From Symbiodinium natans (Eukaryota > Sar > Dinophyceae > Suessiales > Symbiodiniaceae), in the NCBI GenBank assembly GCA_905221605.1, contig CAJNDS010002523.1, positions 2,161,609 through 2,225,608 on the forward strand: a stretch of 64,000 nt of DNA, written 5' to 3'. The position numbers and the translations under genes were made by a program. The stretch's first letter is position 1. Each line of letters begins with the position of its first letter. Below are positions 1 through 9,567 of this stretch, in pieces. A model generated the notes under the pieces. That model saw nothing but the letters and a program-made list of their open reading frames with translations, did not search any database and was not told the DNA's origin.

Positions 1-42
1 AGTATGATGTAGAGAAATTGAAACAAACGAAGAGGAGAATAA

Positions 43-246
43 AGTCAGAGAAGGCAGCAGCAAGCGAAGAAGAAAAACAACAGCAGGAGGGCAAAACTGC
101 ACACCAACACGACGGCCTTCATCGAGCTTTGCGAGTGTTCGCCTGAGCAGTTGGACTTGGTCAAGGCGCTGCTCAGAAAGGCCAGGGAGAAAGCGGACAG
201 AGCAAACTTGCGAGACAGGCAACAGAGGAGACGAACGAGGAAATGA
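43..246 (+). CDS. possible 3'-terminal exon of an unknown gene, cut by the window edge
   Basis: The frame is open from just after a TAA near base 42 to a TGA at 244-246 and has no ATG. The last ~45 residues look protein-like: a stretch around ECSPEQLDLVKALLRKA is predicted helical, then a basic Arg/Gln-rich tail. A purine-rich AG-containing stretch upstream could hold a splice acceptor. I do not recognise a family. It could equally be chance in a purine-rich sequence. Confidence 0.2.
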   Translation, partial: SQRRQQQAKKKNNSRRAKLHTNTTAFIELCECSPEQLDLVKALLRKAREKADRANLRDRQQRRRTRK

Positions 247-639
247 GCAATCCAGTCGCTGACATCAACGAACCACCCGAAGTGCGAGCCGAGGCCCCAC
301 TCCATCCTCAGCACCACAACCATTCGAGACGCATTGCATGGGGTCACATGACTCAACGCTGGGTCAAGTCACGCAACGTCTCGCTCCCTCTGCACGGAAC
401 TGGCAACACTAGCCGGATGGCGAGCCTCGAAGATTCAACCTCCGTCTTTCCCGCCTCTAGAGCTGCTACTCCAATTCCAATTAGCCAACATGCTGCCCCT
501 TGTTTTAGAATAAGCCCTCAATGACATGACTCTCAAAAATGCAATGGCTGACCTTGTCGAACGATCTTCTAAAACGACTTCTGGAACATTGTTGCGCAAT
601 GTCTGGCCTTAAAGAGATCTTTGAGAACTAGAACAACAG
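247..639. other. no gene recognised
   Basis: Mixed-composition sequence. The short open frames here have no recognisable motif, and I see no repeat or RNA structure. Confidence 0.5.
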
Positions 640-1375
640 ACCTCGCAGCGACAGAAACTTCAAGCACTTGAGGCACGGCACAAAGGTTGAGGCACAGCGA
701 GTTTGAAGCACACGGCGACAGAAAACTTGATTGCACAGAAATTTAAGCCACACAGTGACCGAAACGTGAGGCACAGCAAATTTGAGACACAGCAAACTGC
801 AAGACACAAAAATAAGAATTATAGTGAGCCCGCGCAATGAGGTTCTCTCCACAAAATACGAAGTGGATTTCACGCATCATTTCATTCTTTGTAAATCCAA
901 TAATAAAATAGTGTTCTCTTCGTCTTTACACAGTACATTTACTGTATTACAGGGGCACTATAAAGACTTAGCATGAGGCACACAGCAACAAAACTTAAAG
1001 ACACAAGAATTTGACACACAGCGACAGACTGACAAGATCGTTCCATATTGTTCTTCATCTAGGAATTCCAAACCCCACTTCTGAAGCTGGAACAAAATTA
1101 TAGGACTAAGACTTTCCCCCCTGAAGAGAGGAGAGGAAGAGGAACACTTTTTGAGGCACGGCAGAGAAAGGCATAAATTTAAGGCACGAGGCACAGAAGT
1201 TTGGGCACACAACAATAAAAACTTGAAGGCGCAGAATTCATGGCACGTCTTAAGTATTTAAGAAACGCAGGGAAAAACGCACAGAATTTGAGGCAAGGCA
1301 CACGAGCGACGAAGACTTGTTGAAGGCACAGAACTGAGGCACACAACGATAGAAACTTGAAGAAGTGGAGGTCAC
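640..1375 (+). repeat. degenerate ~20-25 bp tandem repeat field (GAGGCACA..ACAGAAACTTG)
   Basis: Variants of GAGGCACAGCGACAGAAACTTG recur with substitutions and indels, for example near 640-760, 970-1030, 1150-1230 and 1290-1365. An AT-richer stretch without the motif lies at about 830-970. The repeat explains the low-complexity ORFs on both strands, which I do not annotate. Confidence 0.6.
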
Positions 1376-1847
1376 CTCACACATCCTCGATTTTTGTGCT
1401 TTTTGGGCTTGGAACGTGCTCACGTGGTTGATCTTTGCCGTGTGACCAGGAAAAAACAAAAACACACAAAAAAAACAACAAAAACAAATGTTGGCAATAT
1501 TGACAAAATACAGACCCAAAAAAAACACAGAATAAGAACAGGATCCAGATGCCTGGTAAGGACAAGCTCGTTTGCACGCGACACAGCTTGAAAGAACCAG
1601 TCGTCGTCTGTCTCAGACCTGACGGAACTCAAGCCCATAACCTGCAGGCCGGTAATAACAAAAGCAGACTCAGTACACCTTCTTGCGGTTTTGTTGACAA
1701 GAAAAATGCGAACGCACACTGAAAGCAGTGCGAATGCACACTGAATGCCAGAGAGGGCGCACCGCCTCCGCAAAGGAGGGGCGGGCAAAGGGCTGTAGCC
1801 ACGCACTTGTGCAGCAGCTCTCACGCATGCAAGGGCGCATACTCTGC
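1376..1847. other. no gene recognised; A-rich tract
   Basis: An A-rich stretch at about 1450-1530 (runs of A broken by C) is followed by ordinary sequence up to the target duplication of the copia element. The overlapping minus-strand frames are Phe/Cys-rich translations of this tract and are not convincing genes. Confidence 0.5.
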
Positions 1848-1852
1848 GATGT
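1848..1852. repeat. target-site duplication GATGT, left copy
   Basis: Identical to the 5 bases after the right LTR (10396-10400). Five bases is the usual duplication length for copia integrases. Confidence 0.93.
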
Positions 1853-1999
1853 TGAACCAACTCACGATCTTTTGCAACTCGATTCTGAGCCTGAATGTCG
1901 CATCACGATCTCATTTCAAGATGCTACTCCTACAAGGTCCAAAAGTCACATTCTGTTCAAGCAAAATATGGTTCACGGTACGGGAGAAAATGTTGATCA
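1853..1999 (-). repeat. 3' LTR of the copia element
   Basis: 147 bp, TG...CA on both strands. I found no difference from the copy at 10249-10395 by direct reading. On the element strand it starts TGATCAACATTTTCTCCCGT. It should carry the polyadenylation signals, but I see no obvious AATAAA. Confidence 0.95.
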
Positions 2000-2010
2000 C
2001 CCCGCCCAAA
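2000..2010 (-). promoter_or_regulatory. polypurine tract for plus-strand priming
   Basis: On the minus strand TTTGGGCGGGG ends exactly at the 3' LTR start. Its position and purine richness fit the copia polypurine tract; one C interrupts it. Confidence 0.75.
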
Positions 2011-2414
2011 TACGCTGCTGGCCCTCTTGGCTGCAGCGTGTTTGCATCAACCTCAAACATCAACATGATGCACGTTTGTGACGGACCTTGGGCTCAAGCG
2101 AGTATCAACTGTACACCTACATCTACCAACTGAACTACGCATGTCATGCCAGGCTGCATGACTGCTTGACTGACGCAAGCGGACGCCATGACACATCCGG
2201 AGATGTGTTGCACACTTGGTCACTGGGACCCGTAGTTGTGGAGATTGGGATGGCCTAGTTACCATCCGAATGATTGCTCATTCCTTCGGAGTTATGACTG
2301 CTCCACAGTCAACGCTTTCGGGTTGCATAGTACAGGATTGTCAAACACGCACCCATGCACAAGCTCTGCTGGCTGGTAAACATAAGTGTGGATTGAAGTG
2401 GTGAATCAAAACAT
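2011..2414 (-). other. 3' untranslated region of the copia element
   Basis: About 400 nt between the pol stop and the polypurine tract. No ORF on the element strand is convincing and no repeat is visible. Confidence 0.6.
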
Positions 2415-5400
2415 TCATCCAAAGCGGTTGCGGCACTCGGCACAAGGATGCAATGTTCGGATATTGCTGTCTCTGGTGGTGTGGCACGATGCATGGTGAT
2501 AGCATCGTCCAGCGGGCGTGACAACCACCCTGTTTGGCACAGTGGTTGCCAACCTCGGCACTTCCGTGGGCATACGCACGTTAATGTTCATTGTTGTCGA
2601 CGCATCTTTCTGCGACACGACATCTCCAAGAGGAGCATTTCTCAGTCGTCTGATTTCCTGATTAGCTCGCTGCAGCATCCACTGGGCATATCCAAGATAC
2701 ATCATGAGCATTATCCACAAGATATTCAGCTTGAAGAACTCGGCCCATGTAGTTTCGTGTTCGGGCACATCAATGCTCGGAGTCGTCGTAGTGGTGATGC
2801 TCGGATCAAGAGGGACCGCACACATAGCTTCGAAGTTCTCGCTCGCACAGCCATCACACCGGCTCCGTAGCCGCTCAAGGCTCACAAGTGTGAGTAGCAA
2901 CGCGACGCAAACCCCAAACGCAACGATCCACACATGTCGGATTCCACCACCCATCATCTCAGCTTGGATTCCCACACTCACTCTCGTAGCTGCTTCGGCA
3001 CCGGAAACAAGACTGAGCAACATGACCATCATGGCACCATTCAAGCTGTTGCTGAACCCATTCGTCTTCAAGGTTTTGCACACCAGCCTGCGCACACGTG
3101 CAGTTTCCATGCCATTGTCCACTGTTCGAACAAGGGCATCGTGCTCGTCCTCACCCACTGGCACCACATTGTCACCTACGCACTCCACAAAGTCATGCAT
3201 GCGCAGCAGGGCTTTCAGCCTGGTTCCACTTGCCGGAACCTTGGTTCCTAGATCTCCAGGGTTCCGCCGGCCATCGACGGATTTTACTTGGAGCGTGCCA
3301 TCACTGACCTTTTCTTGCACCCATAGGAAACGGCCGTCCAAATGTCTCACCTTTGACACTCCGCGTTTCAAGGCTATCTGTCTGCAAGATTGGTTGTCTG
3401 TTCGCATGACTAGCATTACCTCCTGCTGCAGTAGGAACTCCAAAATTCGCTTAAGGAAAATCCCATCGCATGCTGCGGAAACCAAAGCGTAAAACTCGGA
3501 TTCTGTGCTAGACAAGCTGACGCATCGCTGGCTGCGACACGACGTATGCACGCAACAAGTGTTGAGTAGGTAGGTACCGCTACTCATTGACCGTCTGTTC
3601 TGCTTGTTTCCCGACCAATCTGCATCGCAATACACTTCAAGAAGGACATCATGTGATTGCATGCTGCTGACGCATGTTGGCTCGAGAATGCTTCGGCGGT
3701 CAGAACTGGCATGAACCTTGCTCGCATAGTTGCTCGTGCAATCCAGGTAGCTGGCCAATCGCTGCGCAGCTGCCCAGCTCTTCTCAGTGGGATTCTTCAG
3801 TCGTTGAGACAGCACACGCACAGTGAAAGCAATGTCTGCTCTGTCTTGCGAAACGTACATTGCGATTCCCACAGCACTCCTGAACCGGGCGGCTCTGTCA
3901 GTGGACAACACTTTGGAATCGTCGGGCACAAGCAACTCCTTGACACTAGGCGTGGGCACCTTCCTACCTGACCTGACCTCCAACAACTGGCACATGTTGA
4001 CAGCATGGTCGGCAAGTGGCTTCACAAGCACTCCATCTTCAAGCAACACATGTTCACGCTTGAGGAACTTGAAGATGTCTCCAGGATTCACTGCAAGCTC
4101 ATATGACACTTCGAAATTTTCTTCGATGCTCGGCAGAAGCTGTTCCTTCAGCCATTTGACAAAGCCAACAAGGCACAAGTCATCCACATGGATCACTCCC
4201 GGGTTGCTACGGCCGGCGCCGTCAAGAATCTTGTACACCGAAGGGCATTCAGCGCACGCTTCAAGCTTGTGTCTCTCGCCTATGTACTTCATGATGAATC
4301 CATGCCATCTTGCTGTTCCATCCCTCTGGCCGGGGATCATGCGAAGGAATCGCATCTTGATGCCTTCGAAGCCTGGAAGCTTGGCCAACATCGGCTTCTC
4401 TTGCGGGACACACAAGAAAGCATCCTTTATGTCCAACGCTAGGATTCCCACCTGGCTTTCGTAGTCGCAAGCACCGGACTCATCTCTTCTGTGCTTCAGC
4501 TCGCAGTAAAGCCACGGGAGCACTTTCGTGGTGATTGAGGAAGTAGCAGGTGCATACAAACCTTCTTTATCCCTTTCCAACCACCGGTATTCCCTAGCCA
4601 CGAGTCTGCTTCTTCTGAAGAACATCTCACGGCCACAGCGCTTCTTCTTCCGCCAGGTGCGAACGAACTTGGAGGAAAGCTCTTTGTGATCTGAGGTGTC
4701 GAAGTCTAGGGCGACTTCTTCGATCACCTTCATTCTCTTCAGTCGCGCCACCTCAAAGCCGTCCGCAAGGATGTCAAGCTCGCTCAAATCCTGCTCGGAC
4801 AGATCAGGAATCTCATCGAACCACAGTCTTGCCTCGCTGTCCAGGGCTTCCACATCGTCTTTCCCATGGACATCCCATTCTGCATTGACTTCATCGCTCA
4901 TGTCCATGTACACAGCAGCATCTTCCCATTCGGGGGCTGACTCAAGAAGCTCGTCATTGATCGGGTACTCGCTGGCACCGATCCGGGCCACTCGCTGGTA
5001 CTTGTGCGCCTGTCCTCCAGGCGCCTCAGCACTCGCCTGCTCTGCCTCCTGAACACGTTTGGCAACATCGTTCACCATCTCTGCATCGGCGGCTGGTCTG
5101 GCAGACCCTTCAGGCGAGGATGGACTGGACGATGAAGATGAGGAGCTCGGGTCAGAGCCGGCAACATCCATGGGGGATGCGTTTGCTGGACGTGGAAGAT
5201 CTGGCAACACGCTTTGTGGCACACGCTCAGGACGATCAAGCAAGAGGGTCTTCCGAGAAGCTGGAGCGCTCTCGGGCACTGAAGCTGGCACAGGATTCAA
5301 GGCTGGCATCCCCGCCATGCTAGGCATGTCTGATGCTCGTGGTGCATCTGGCATTGGCTCAACTGATGCACTCTGCTCGAACACAGGTTTTGCCTCCTCG

Positions 5401-7859
5401 GCAGGCTTTGCCACGCGGTGCTTAGGTTGGGGAAAGGTCTTACTACCTAAAACCCCTAACTGGTAATTCCAGGGGAAACCCTTACCCTCTAGAACCAGAT
5501 TCTTTTCCTCAACCCAAGGCTTGGCGTTTCGGCGAATGGACCGGGTTGTCCACACTCCCTGTGCACTCATCAGGACATGCATGTCATTGCTGGTGGTTTT
5601 GGTCAAGAACACTGCGCGGTGCCACTTGCGATCACCCTTGGCCTTTCCTCGCCTAAAACCCCAAACAGGCTCCCCGAACATGGCTAACTCACCCGAAAAC
5701 CGGTACCCCGTGCAGCGCTCGAAGGCGGTTGCCCCGCCATGCACACCGAACCTGTTCAGGATGTAACTTGCATGCACATAGCTCCATGCCATCAACGGAT
5801 GCTCAGGTCCGACGGCTTCAGCGGCAAGGTCATATCGGGCTCGAACTTGATCCAACAGGACATTGGACAATCCTCTGATTAAGTCGACAGCCTTCTCAAC
5901 GTGTCCTTTGCTTGCATGCGAATCCACTGGGGCATTTCGGATCAGGGTCTGAAATCCAAGACCCACGATGAGGTCTTGCAAGGCCAGGGTAGATGGCTCG
6001 TTGTCTGTCTGAAGACACACAGAGTTGTGCCCTAGGTTCTGGATGAACCTCGTGAGCTCAACGGCAGTGAACCTCAAGTCCTCCTTTCCTTTGCTGGCAA
6101 CCGGCAAACCTAGCAACGAACCTGTTCCAGTATCATGGGCAACAAGGACGGTCAACTTGCGTTCATGACCACTCGGCTGCTCACTGCTCACACCCGTGTA
6201 GCAGTAGTCAAAGCTCACGACAGGGGTTGCACGATCGGGACTCAAGGGAATCTTCACATGCCTGTCCTCAACACCTCTCATGCTCAAGCAGTGGCTGCAC
6301 CAAGGCATGTATGGCCAGTGCGTAAGCTCATGTAGACGCCTCTCGGCTTCGGAGGGTTCCTTGATGAGCCTCTGGCCTTCAGCCACTCTCATGCCTTCAC
6401 TCTCAACTGTCTGAGCAACCTCACTTCTCAAGGCGATGTTCTGTTTGTCGATGTAGCCACGCAACCGGTCGTGGCATCTTTGCTTGCTGCCTGAGACAGA
6501 GACACCAGCGGACTTGCAAGCTGCCCGGATGACAGACAAGGTTGACTGCAACGACAGCTCGACACCATCAAACACAAGTGTGCTTCGGCCACCGCGTGCC
6601 TCCTCAGACTCAACCGGGATCACTTCAACATCAGGTATGGGCTCAATCGATGGTTCAACGGAGACCGCTCCGGGCTCGGCATCATCGGGACCCAACTCAC
6701 TCATCTCATAGTCGGATCCCTCAGGGTCTGGCTCGACATAAGGTTGCAAACCGCTCCAGTTGATGAAGTGATCAAGGCGTCGATTCGGGACAAACTTCAT
6801 GTCTTCCGGGGCTTCATGTCCAGAGCTCAACATGCAGATGATTTCGCACTCACCATTGGGAAGCTCAGCCACCGGATCACCCAGTTCCCCCCATGCACGA
6901 CAGAACTCAAGCAGCAGCCACTCAGTTTGGCCTGTTCTGCATGGTTTTACAAGCGTGGTGCGACAGGGCCAACATCCGACGGGTGCAACAAGCGAAGGGT
7001 CAACGAAGTGCTTGCCTCGGCCACGATACAGCATCTGGCCTTGTTCCGTCATTTGCCACCCATATGTTGCCTCAGCCCTGCTGGCATCCACCTGAGCTTG
7101 CACGAACCTGACGTGATTGTTCTCGGGAGGAGGAGCTGGAGTGACCTCTTGCCCACCAACACGAAAGATGGACGCACGAACACACAACGAGTTCCCCCGG
7201 AAGCTCATTGGGACTTTCACTCCACTCTCATGCTCCATGCACATGTAGGGCTCTCGTTTCGGCCACCAACCTGAACGCATAAGCTTGACTTTGCACAACA
7301 AGGGCTGAGTCACTGGAGCAATGGCGCACACTTCCTTCCAGATGACAGGTTCACCTGTCTCATCATGTACGATGAACGAGACCTCTCTGAGATCCTGCAC
7401 CGCCAACGACTCACCCTGTGCATCACGCAGACCCAAACTGGCTGAACCATGGCTGGAGCCATATTGCCCATAGGACAGTGGAAGGCAGCTCACATCGGCT
7501 CCTGAGTCCAGTATGACATCAGTCATCTCAGCTTCCGATGGCACGGTGTCAAGCGATTGCACAGCACACACAAAGCACGAGGACTCCATGCATGGATCCC
7601 AACTCAAGCTGTGCACATCGGCGCTGTAACTCCACAGACCTTTCGCATCACTCTGGGACATGTCGAAAGTCTCAGGTCCTCCTTGCTCGGACAGACTCAG
7701 GTGCAAACTTTCCTGTTGGGCTCTCAGCTGGGGAGCCTCAGGCGGAATTGTCGGTTTTGCAGGCAAAACCCGAGATTCCGCCGCCCCAGGCTGAATTGTC
7801 GGTTTTTCAGGAAAAAACCCGCGATTCCGCCTCTGCGGAACTGGGGCCCTGGGACTCAC
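2415..7859 (-). CDS. pol: copia Pol polyprotein (1814 aa) with C-terminal membrane/Cys-His extension
   Basis: Supplies the enzymes of the retrotransposition cycle. An aspartic protease motif DSGADVSCLP is at 118-127. The integrase has a compact zinc motif H510-x3-H514-x6-C521-x2-C524 and catalytic D551, D619, E655 (last spacing 35). The reverse transcriptase has LDIKDAF (D1143) and HVDD (D1226, D1227). RNase H has CDADWSG (D1412), STESE (about 1451-1455) and RTDNQS (D1488). The normal copia end is near residue 1550. About 260 more residues follow, with three hydrophobic segments (about 1606-1622, 1642-1662, 1711-1730), a Thr-rich linker and a final Cys/His cluster (C1786, H1788, H1789, C1792, C1806, C1809). 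The frame is +1 relative to gag. The listed ATG may not be used; frameshifting from gag is more likely. Confidence 0.93.
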   Translation of the reverse strand: MSPRAPVPQRRNRGFFPEKPTIQPGAAESRVLPAKPTIPPEAPQLRAQQESLHLSLSEQGGPETFDMSQSDAKGLWSYSADVHSLSWDPCMESSCFVCAVQSLDTVPSEAEMTDVILDSGADVSCLPLSYGQYGSSHGSASLGLRDAQGESLAVQDLREVSFIVHDETGEPVIWKEVCAIAPVTQPLLCKVKLMRSGWWPKREPYMCMEHESGVKVPMSFRGNSLCVRASIFRVGGQEVTPAPPPENNHVRFVQAQVDASRAEATYGWQMTEQGQMLYRGRGKHFVDPSLVAPVGCWPCRTTLVKPCRTGQTEWLLLEFCRAWGELGDPVAELPNGECEIICMLSSGHEAPEDMKFVPNRRLDHFINWSGLQPYVEPDPEGSDYEMSELGPDDAEPGAVSVEPSIEPIPDVEVIPVESEEARGGRSTLVFDGVELSLQSTLSVIRAACKSAGVSVSGSKQRCHDRLRGYIDKQNIALRSEVAQTVESEGMRVAEGQRLIKEPSEAERRLHELTHWPYMPWCSHCLSMRGVEDRHVKIPLSPDRATPVVSFDYCYTGVSSEQPSGHERKLTVLVAHDTGTGSLLGLPVASKGKEDLRFTAVELTRFIQNLGHNSVCLQTDNEPSTLALQDLIVGLGFQTLIRNAPVDSHASKGHVEKAVDLIRGLSNVLLDQVRARYDLAAEAVGPEHPLMAWSYVHASYILNRFGVHGGATAFERCTGYRFSGELAMFGEPVWGFRRGKAKGDRKWHRAVFLTKTTSNDMHVLMSAQGVWTTRSIRRNAKPWVEEKNLVLEGKGFPWNYQLGVLGSKTFPQPKHRVAKPAEEAKPVFEQSASVEPMPDAPRASDMPSMAGMPALNPVPASVPESAPASRKTLLLDRPERVPQSVLPDLPRPANASPMDVAGSDPSSSSSSSSPSSPEGSARPAADAEMVNDVAKRVQEAEQASAEAPGGQAHKYQRVARIGASEYPINDELLESAPEWEDAAVYMDMSDEVNAEWDVHGKDDVEALDSEARLWFDEIPDLSEQDLSELDILADGFEVARLKRMKVIEEVALDFDTSDHKELSSKFVRTWRKKKRCGREMFFRRSRLVAREYRWLERDKEGLYAPATSSITTKVLPWLYCELKHRRDESGACDYESQVGILALDIKDAFLCVPQEKPMLAKLPGFEGIKMRFLRMIPGQRDGTARWHGFIMKYIGERHKLEACAECPSVYKILDGAGRSNPGVIHVDDLCLVGFVKWLKEQLLPSIEENFEVSYELAVNPGDIFKFLKREHVLLEDGVLVKPLADHAVNMCQLLEVRSGRKVPTPSVKELLVPDDSKVLSTDRAARFRSAVGIAMYVSQDRADIAFTVRVLSQRLKNPTEKSWAAAQRLASYLDCTSNYASKVHASSDRRSILEPTCVSSMQSHDVLLEVYCDADWSGNKQNRRSMSSGTYLLNTCCVHTSCRSQRCVSLSSTESEFYALVSAACDGIFLKRILEFLLQQEVMLVMRTDNQSCRQIALKRGVSKVRHLDGRFLWVQEKVSDGTLQVKSVDGRRNPGDLGTKVPASGTRLKALLRMHDFVECVGDNVVPVGEDEHDALVRTVDNGMETARVRRLVCKTLKTNGFSNSLNGAMMVMLLSLVSGAEAATRVSVGIQAEMMGGGIRHVWIVAFGVCVALLLTLVSLERLRSRCDGCASENFEAMCAVPLDPSITTTTTPSIDVPEHETTWAEFFKLNILWIMLMMYLGYAQWMLQRANQEIRRLRNAPLGDVVSQKDASTTMNINVRMPTEVPRLATTVPNRVVVTPAGRCYHHASCHTTRDSNIRTLHPCAECRNRFG
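7741..7782 (-). repeat. second hairpin, near copy of the gag-pol junction hairpin
   Basis: GGCGGAAT...ATTCCGCC with inner arms CGGTTTTGC and GCAAAACCCG is almost perfectly palindromic. It lies 6 bp from the junction hairpin, shares most of its sequence, and is translated within the pol N-terminus. The pair looks like a tandem duplication. Confidence 0.7.
7789..7831 (-). promoter_or_regulatory. stem-loop at the gag-pol junction holding the gag stop codon
   Basis: Imperfect inverted repeat GGCTGAAT.../...ATTCCGCC with inner arms CGGTTTTT and AAAAAACCCG. The gag TGA (7807-7809) falls in the loop. On the element strand a run of six T (7812-7817) ends three bases before the stop. Pol is in the +1 frame, so this is a plausible slippage or frameshift site. 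The mechanism is inference. Confidence 0.55.
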
Positions 7860-9561
7860 CTTTCAGGTCTTGCCGGGGACACTCAACGATGCAGCACAGG
7901 TCATTATGATGACACTCGGACACGCTGCACACATCACATAAAGGACCACCTGTGGGGACTGGATCGTCCCGGGCTTCAAGCTTGCTCAGCACTATGCTGA
8001 GAGCTGCAACGCACTCGAATCCAGGGCTGCTCAAGCACTCAACATCTACACAGGCAACGCTCGGGCTTGCTAAGGTCTCTACACCTGTGGGGCACTGGAT
8101 CGTCCGGGGCTTCAAGCTTGCATCGGCACATGTCACAGCACGCACATGTCCTCCTGCGAACCAGCTGGCGACGTCACACGGCTCGCCTCCAAGCTCGAAA
8201 ACTTGCACTTGCCTCACAGCGCCAGAAACGCTCGATGAGGCTCCAACATTGCTGGCACCGCTTGAAACTGTGTCATGCTGTGCACTGGCAGTGTCGGCAA
8301 CCTGATTCACGTGTTTGCCTCGGCTCTTTCCGCCCTTCGCCTGCCAACAGTCTTTCGCAAGATGTCCTGGCTTCTTGCAAATGTGGCACGAACGAGTTTC
8401 TTTCTGCTGCCCAGCCTTTGCCTGATTGGGATGTTGATTGCCTCCCTTGCCCTTCTTTCCTCCATCGCGGCCCTTTCCACCCGGCTTTCCTTTGGGATTC
8501 TGTTGCCTTTCATGCTGCCAATCCCCTTTTCCTTTTCGATCCTTTCCTTTCCCGGCGCTCTTCTCATGTTTGCCCTTCCCTTTTGAAACACGATCAACAT
8601 CCATCGGACCTCCCGTGTCACCACCAGGCGGTGGCCCCTGCGGACTGCTCCCAACACCCAAACTCTGCTGGATTTTGCTGGTGGACCAGCTGCTCGTCGT
8701 GACTTCATACGACAACACAAACTGCTTGACCATCTCATACGTGGTGTCCTGGTTCATTTGCAGCTGTATGTGGTTTCTGAGGTGCGCAGGAAGAACCCGG
8801 ACAAGAGTGCCAAGCATGATGTCGGGAGATACGGCAAGGCCCGATACCCGCTCGTACTCCTGCGCTACCCGGTCGAGACCGTCGACCTGTTCGCGGATCG
8901 TCCGATCCTTGCTGAATGCTGGGAAGCTCATGATCGTGTTGAGAAGTGCTAGTCCCCTCACTTTTGACTTAGGGGAGTATATGTTGACTAGTTGGCGCCA
9001 GGTCTCCAGTCCGTTGCGGTTGGGGACTTGCCGGAGAAGGATCTTTGGTTTGTGAAGTAGAAGACTGCTGAGGATTGCATAAAGCCTCTGAGACCTTTCG
9101 GTGACATCTGGGGGCATAGCGGGGTTCTCAACCTGCAGGTTACGCTCTATGGTTTCCAAATCGCCTTCATATCGGGCATCTGCAAAGAAAAGCCATGCTT
9201 TGAATGCATGTGCCCAATCAAACCATGCTGAAAGGTCATAGTCATGAGACAAGCTCCCAAAACACGATGGTCTGTTGAGTATGCGGTTGGCGTCTGAGAA
9301 ACCTGCAGTCGATGATGAACCCTTGCTCTCCGAAGGACCAGCCTTCGCAGCTGAGGCCAAAACGGCCTGGCTGGCCATCTGCAAAGTGTCAAGCATCTTC
9401 TGAAACTCACCGGCACCAAGGACTATTTCCCTAGGACTGGCATTTGCAGCAGGTGAGGCTGCAACAGGAGAGAACGGGTTCCCCAACGGTGCTCCACCAC
9501 CCTCGGCTCCCCTTTGACCTCCTACATCACTAAAGCTGTCATCATCATCTACATCTGCCAT
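7807..9561 (-). CDS. gag: copia Gag polyprotein with CCHC zinc knuckle (584 aa)
   Basis: Structural protein that should assemble the virus-like particle and package element RNA. The capsid-like helical region spans about 95-300, followed by a Gly/Pro hinge and a strongly basic Lys/Gly-rich stretch (about 325-390). A perfect zinc knuckle C392-x2-C395-x4-H400-x4-C405 follows. About 175 residues beyond the knuckle form a Ser/Ala-rich and then Cys/His-rich tail, longer than a typical copia gag. A ~50-bp segment ending CTTCAAGCTTGC is duplicated in the tail region (around 7940-7985 and 8085-8130). The start is the first ATG after the leader ORF stop. It ends in a hairpin loop and overlaps pol by ~50 nt in a different frame. 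Confidence 0.93.
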   Translation of the reverse strand: MADVDDDDSFSDVGGQRGAEGGGAPLGNPFSPVAASPAANASPREIVLGAGEFQKMLDTLQMASQAVLASAAKAGPSESKGSSSTAGFSDANRILNRPSCFGSLSHDYDLSAWFDWAHAFKAWLFFADARYEGDLETIERNLQVENPAMPPDVTERSQRLYAILSSLLLHKPKILLRQVPNRNGLETWRQLVNIYSPKSKVRGLALLNTIMSFPAFSKDRTIREQVDGLDRVAQEYERVSGLAVSPDIMLGTLVRVLPAHLRNHIQLQMNQDTTYEMVKQFVLSYEVTTSSWSTSKIQQSLGVGSSPQGPPPGGDTGGPMDVDRVSKGKGKHEKSAGKGKDRKGKGDWQHERQQNPKGKPGGKGRDGGKKGKGGNQHPNQAKAGQQKETRSCHICKKPGHLAKDCWQAKGGKSRGKHVNQVADTASAQHDTVSSGASNVGASSSVSGAVRQVQVFELGGEPCDVASWFAGGHVRAVTCADASLKPRTIQCPTGVETLASPSVACVDVECLSSPGFECVAALSIVLSKLEARDDPVPTGGPLCDVCSVSECHHNDLCCIVECPRQDLKGESQGPSSAEAESRVFS

Positions 9562-9567
9562 AACTGC

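Noticed and set aside
2080-2102. Possible spliced-leader relic (TTGGGCTCAAG)
   Set aside because: Only the last bases resemble the dinoflagellate leader end; the upstream part does not match, and it lies in the 3' untranslated region of the copia element.
2704-3492. 262-codon plus-strand frame, and similar plus-strand frames across 2.4-9.5 kb
   Set aside because: Antisense shadows of the copia gag and pol ORFs; no motif and a composition expected from the complementary strand.
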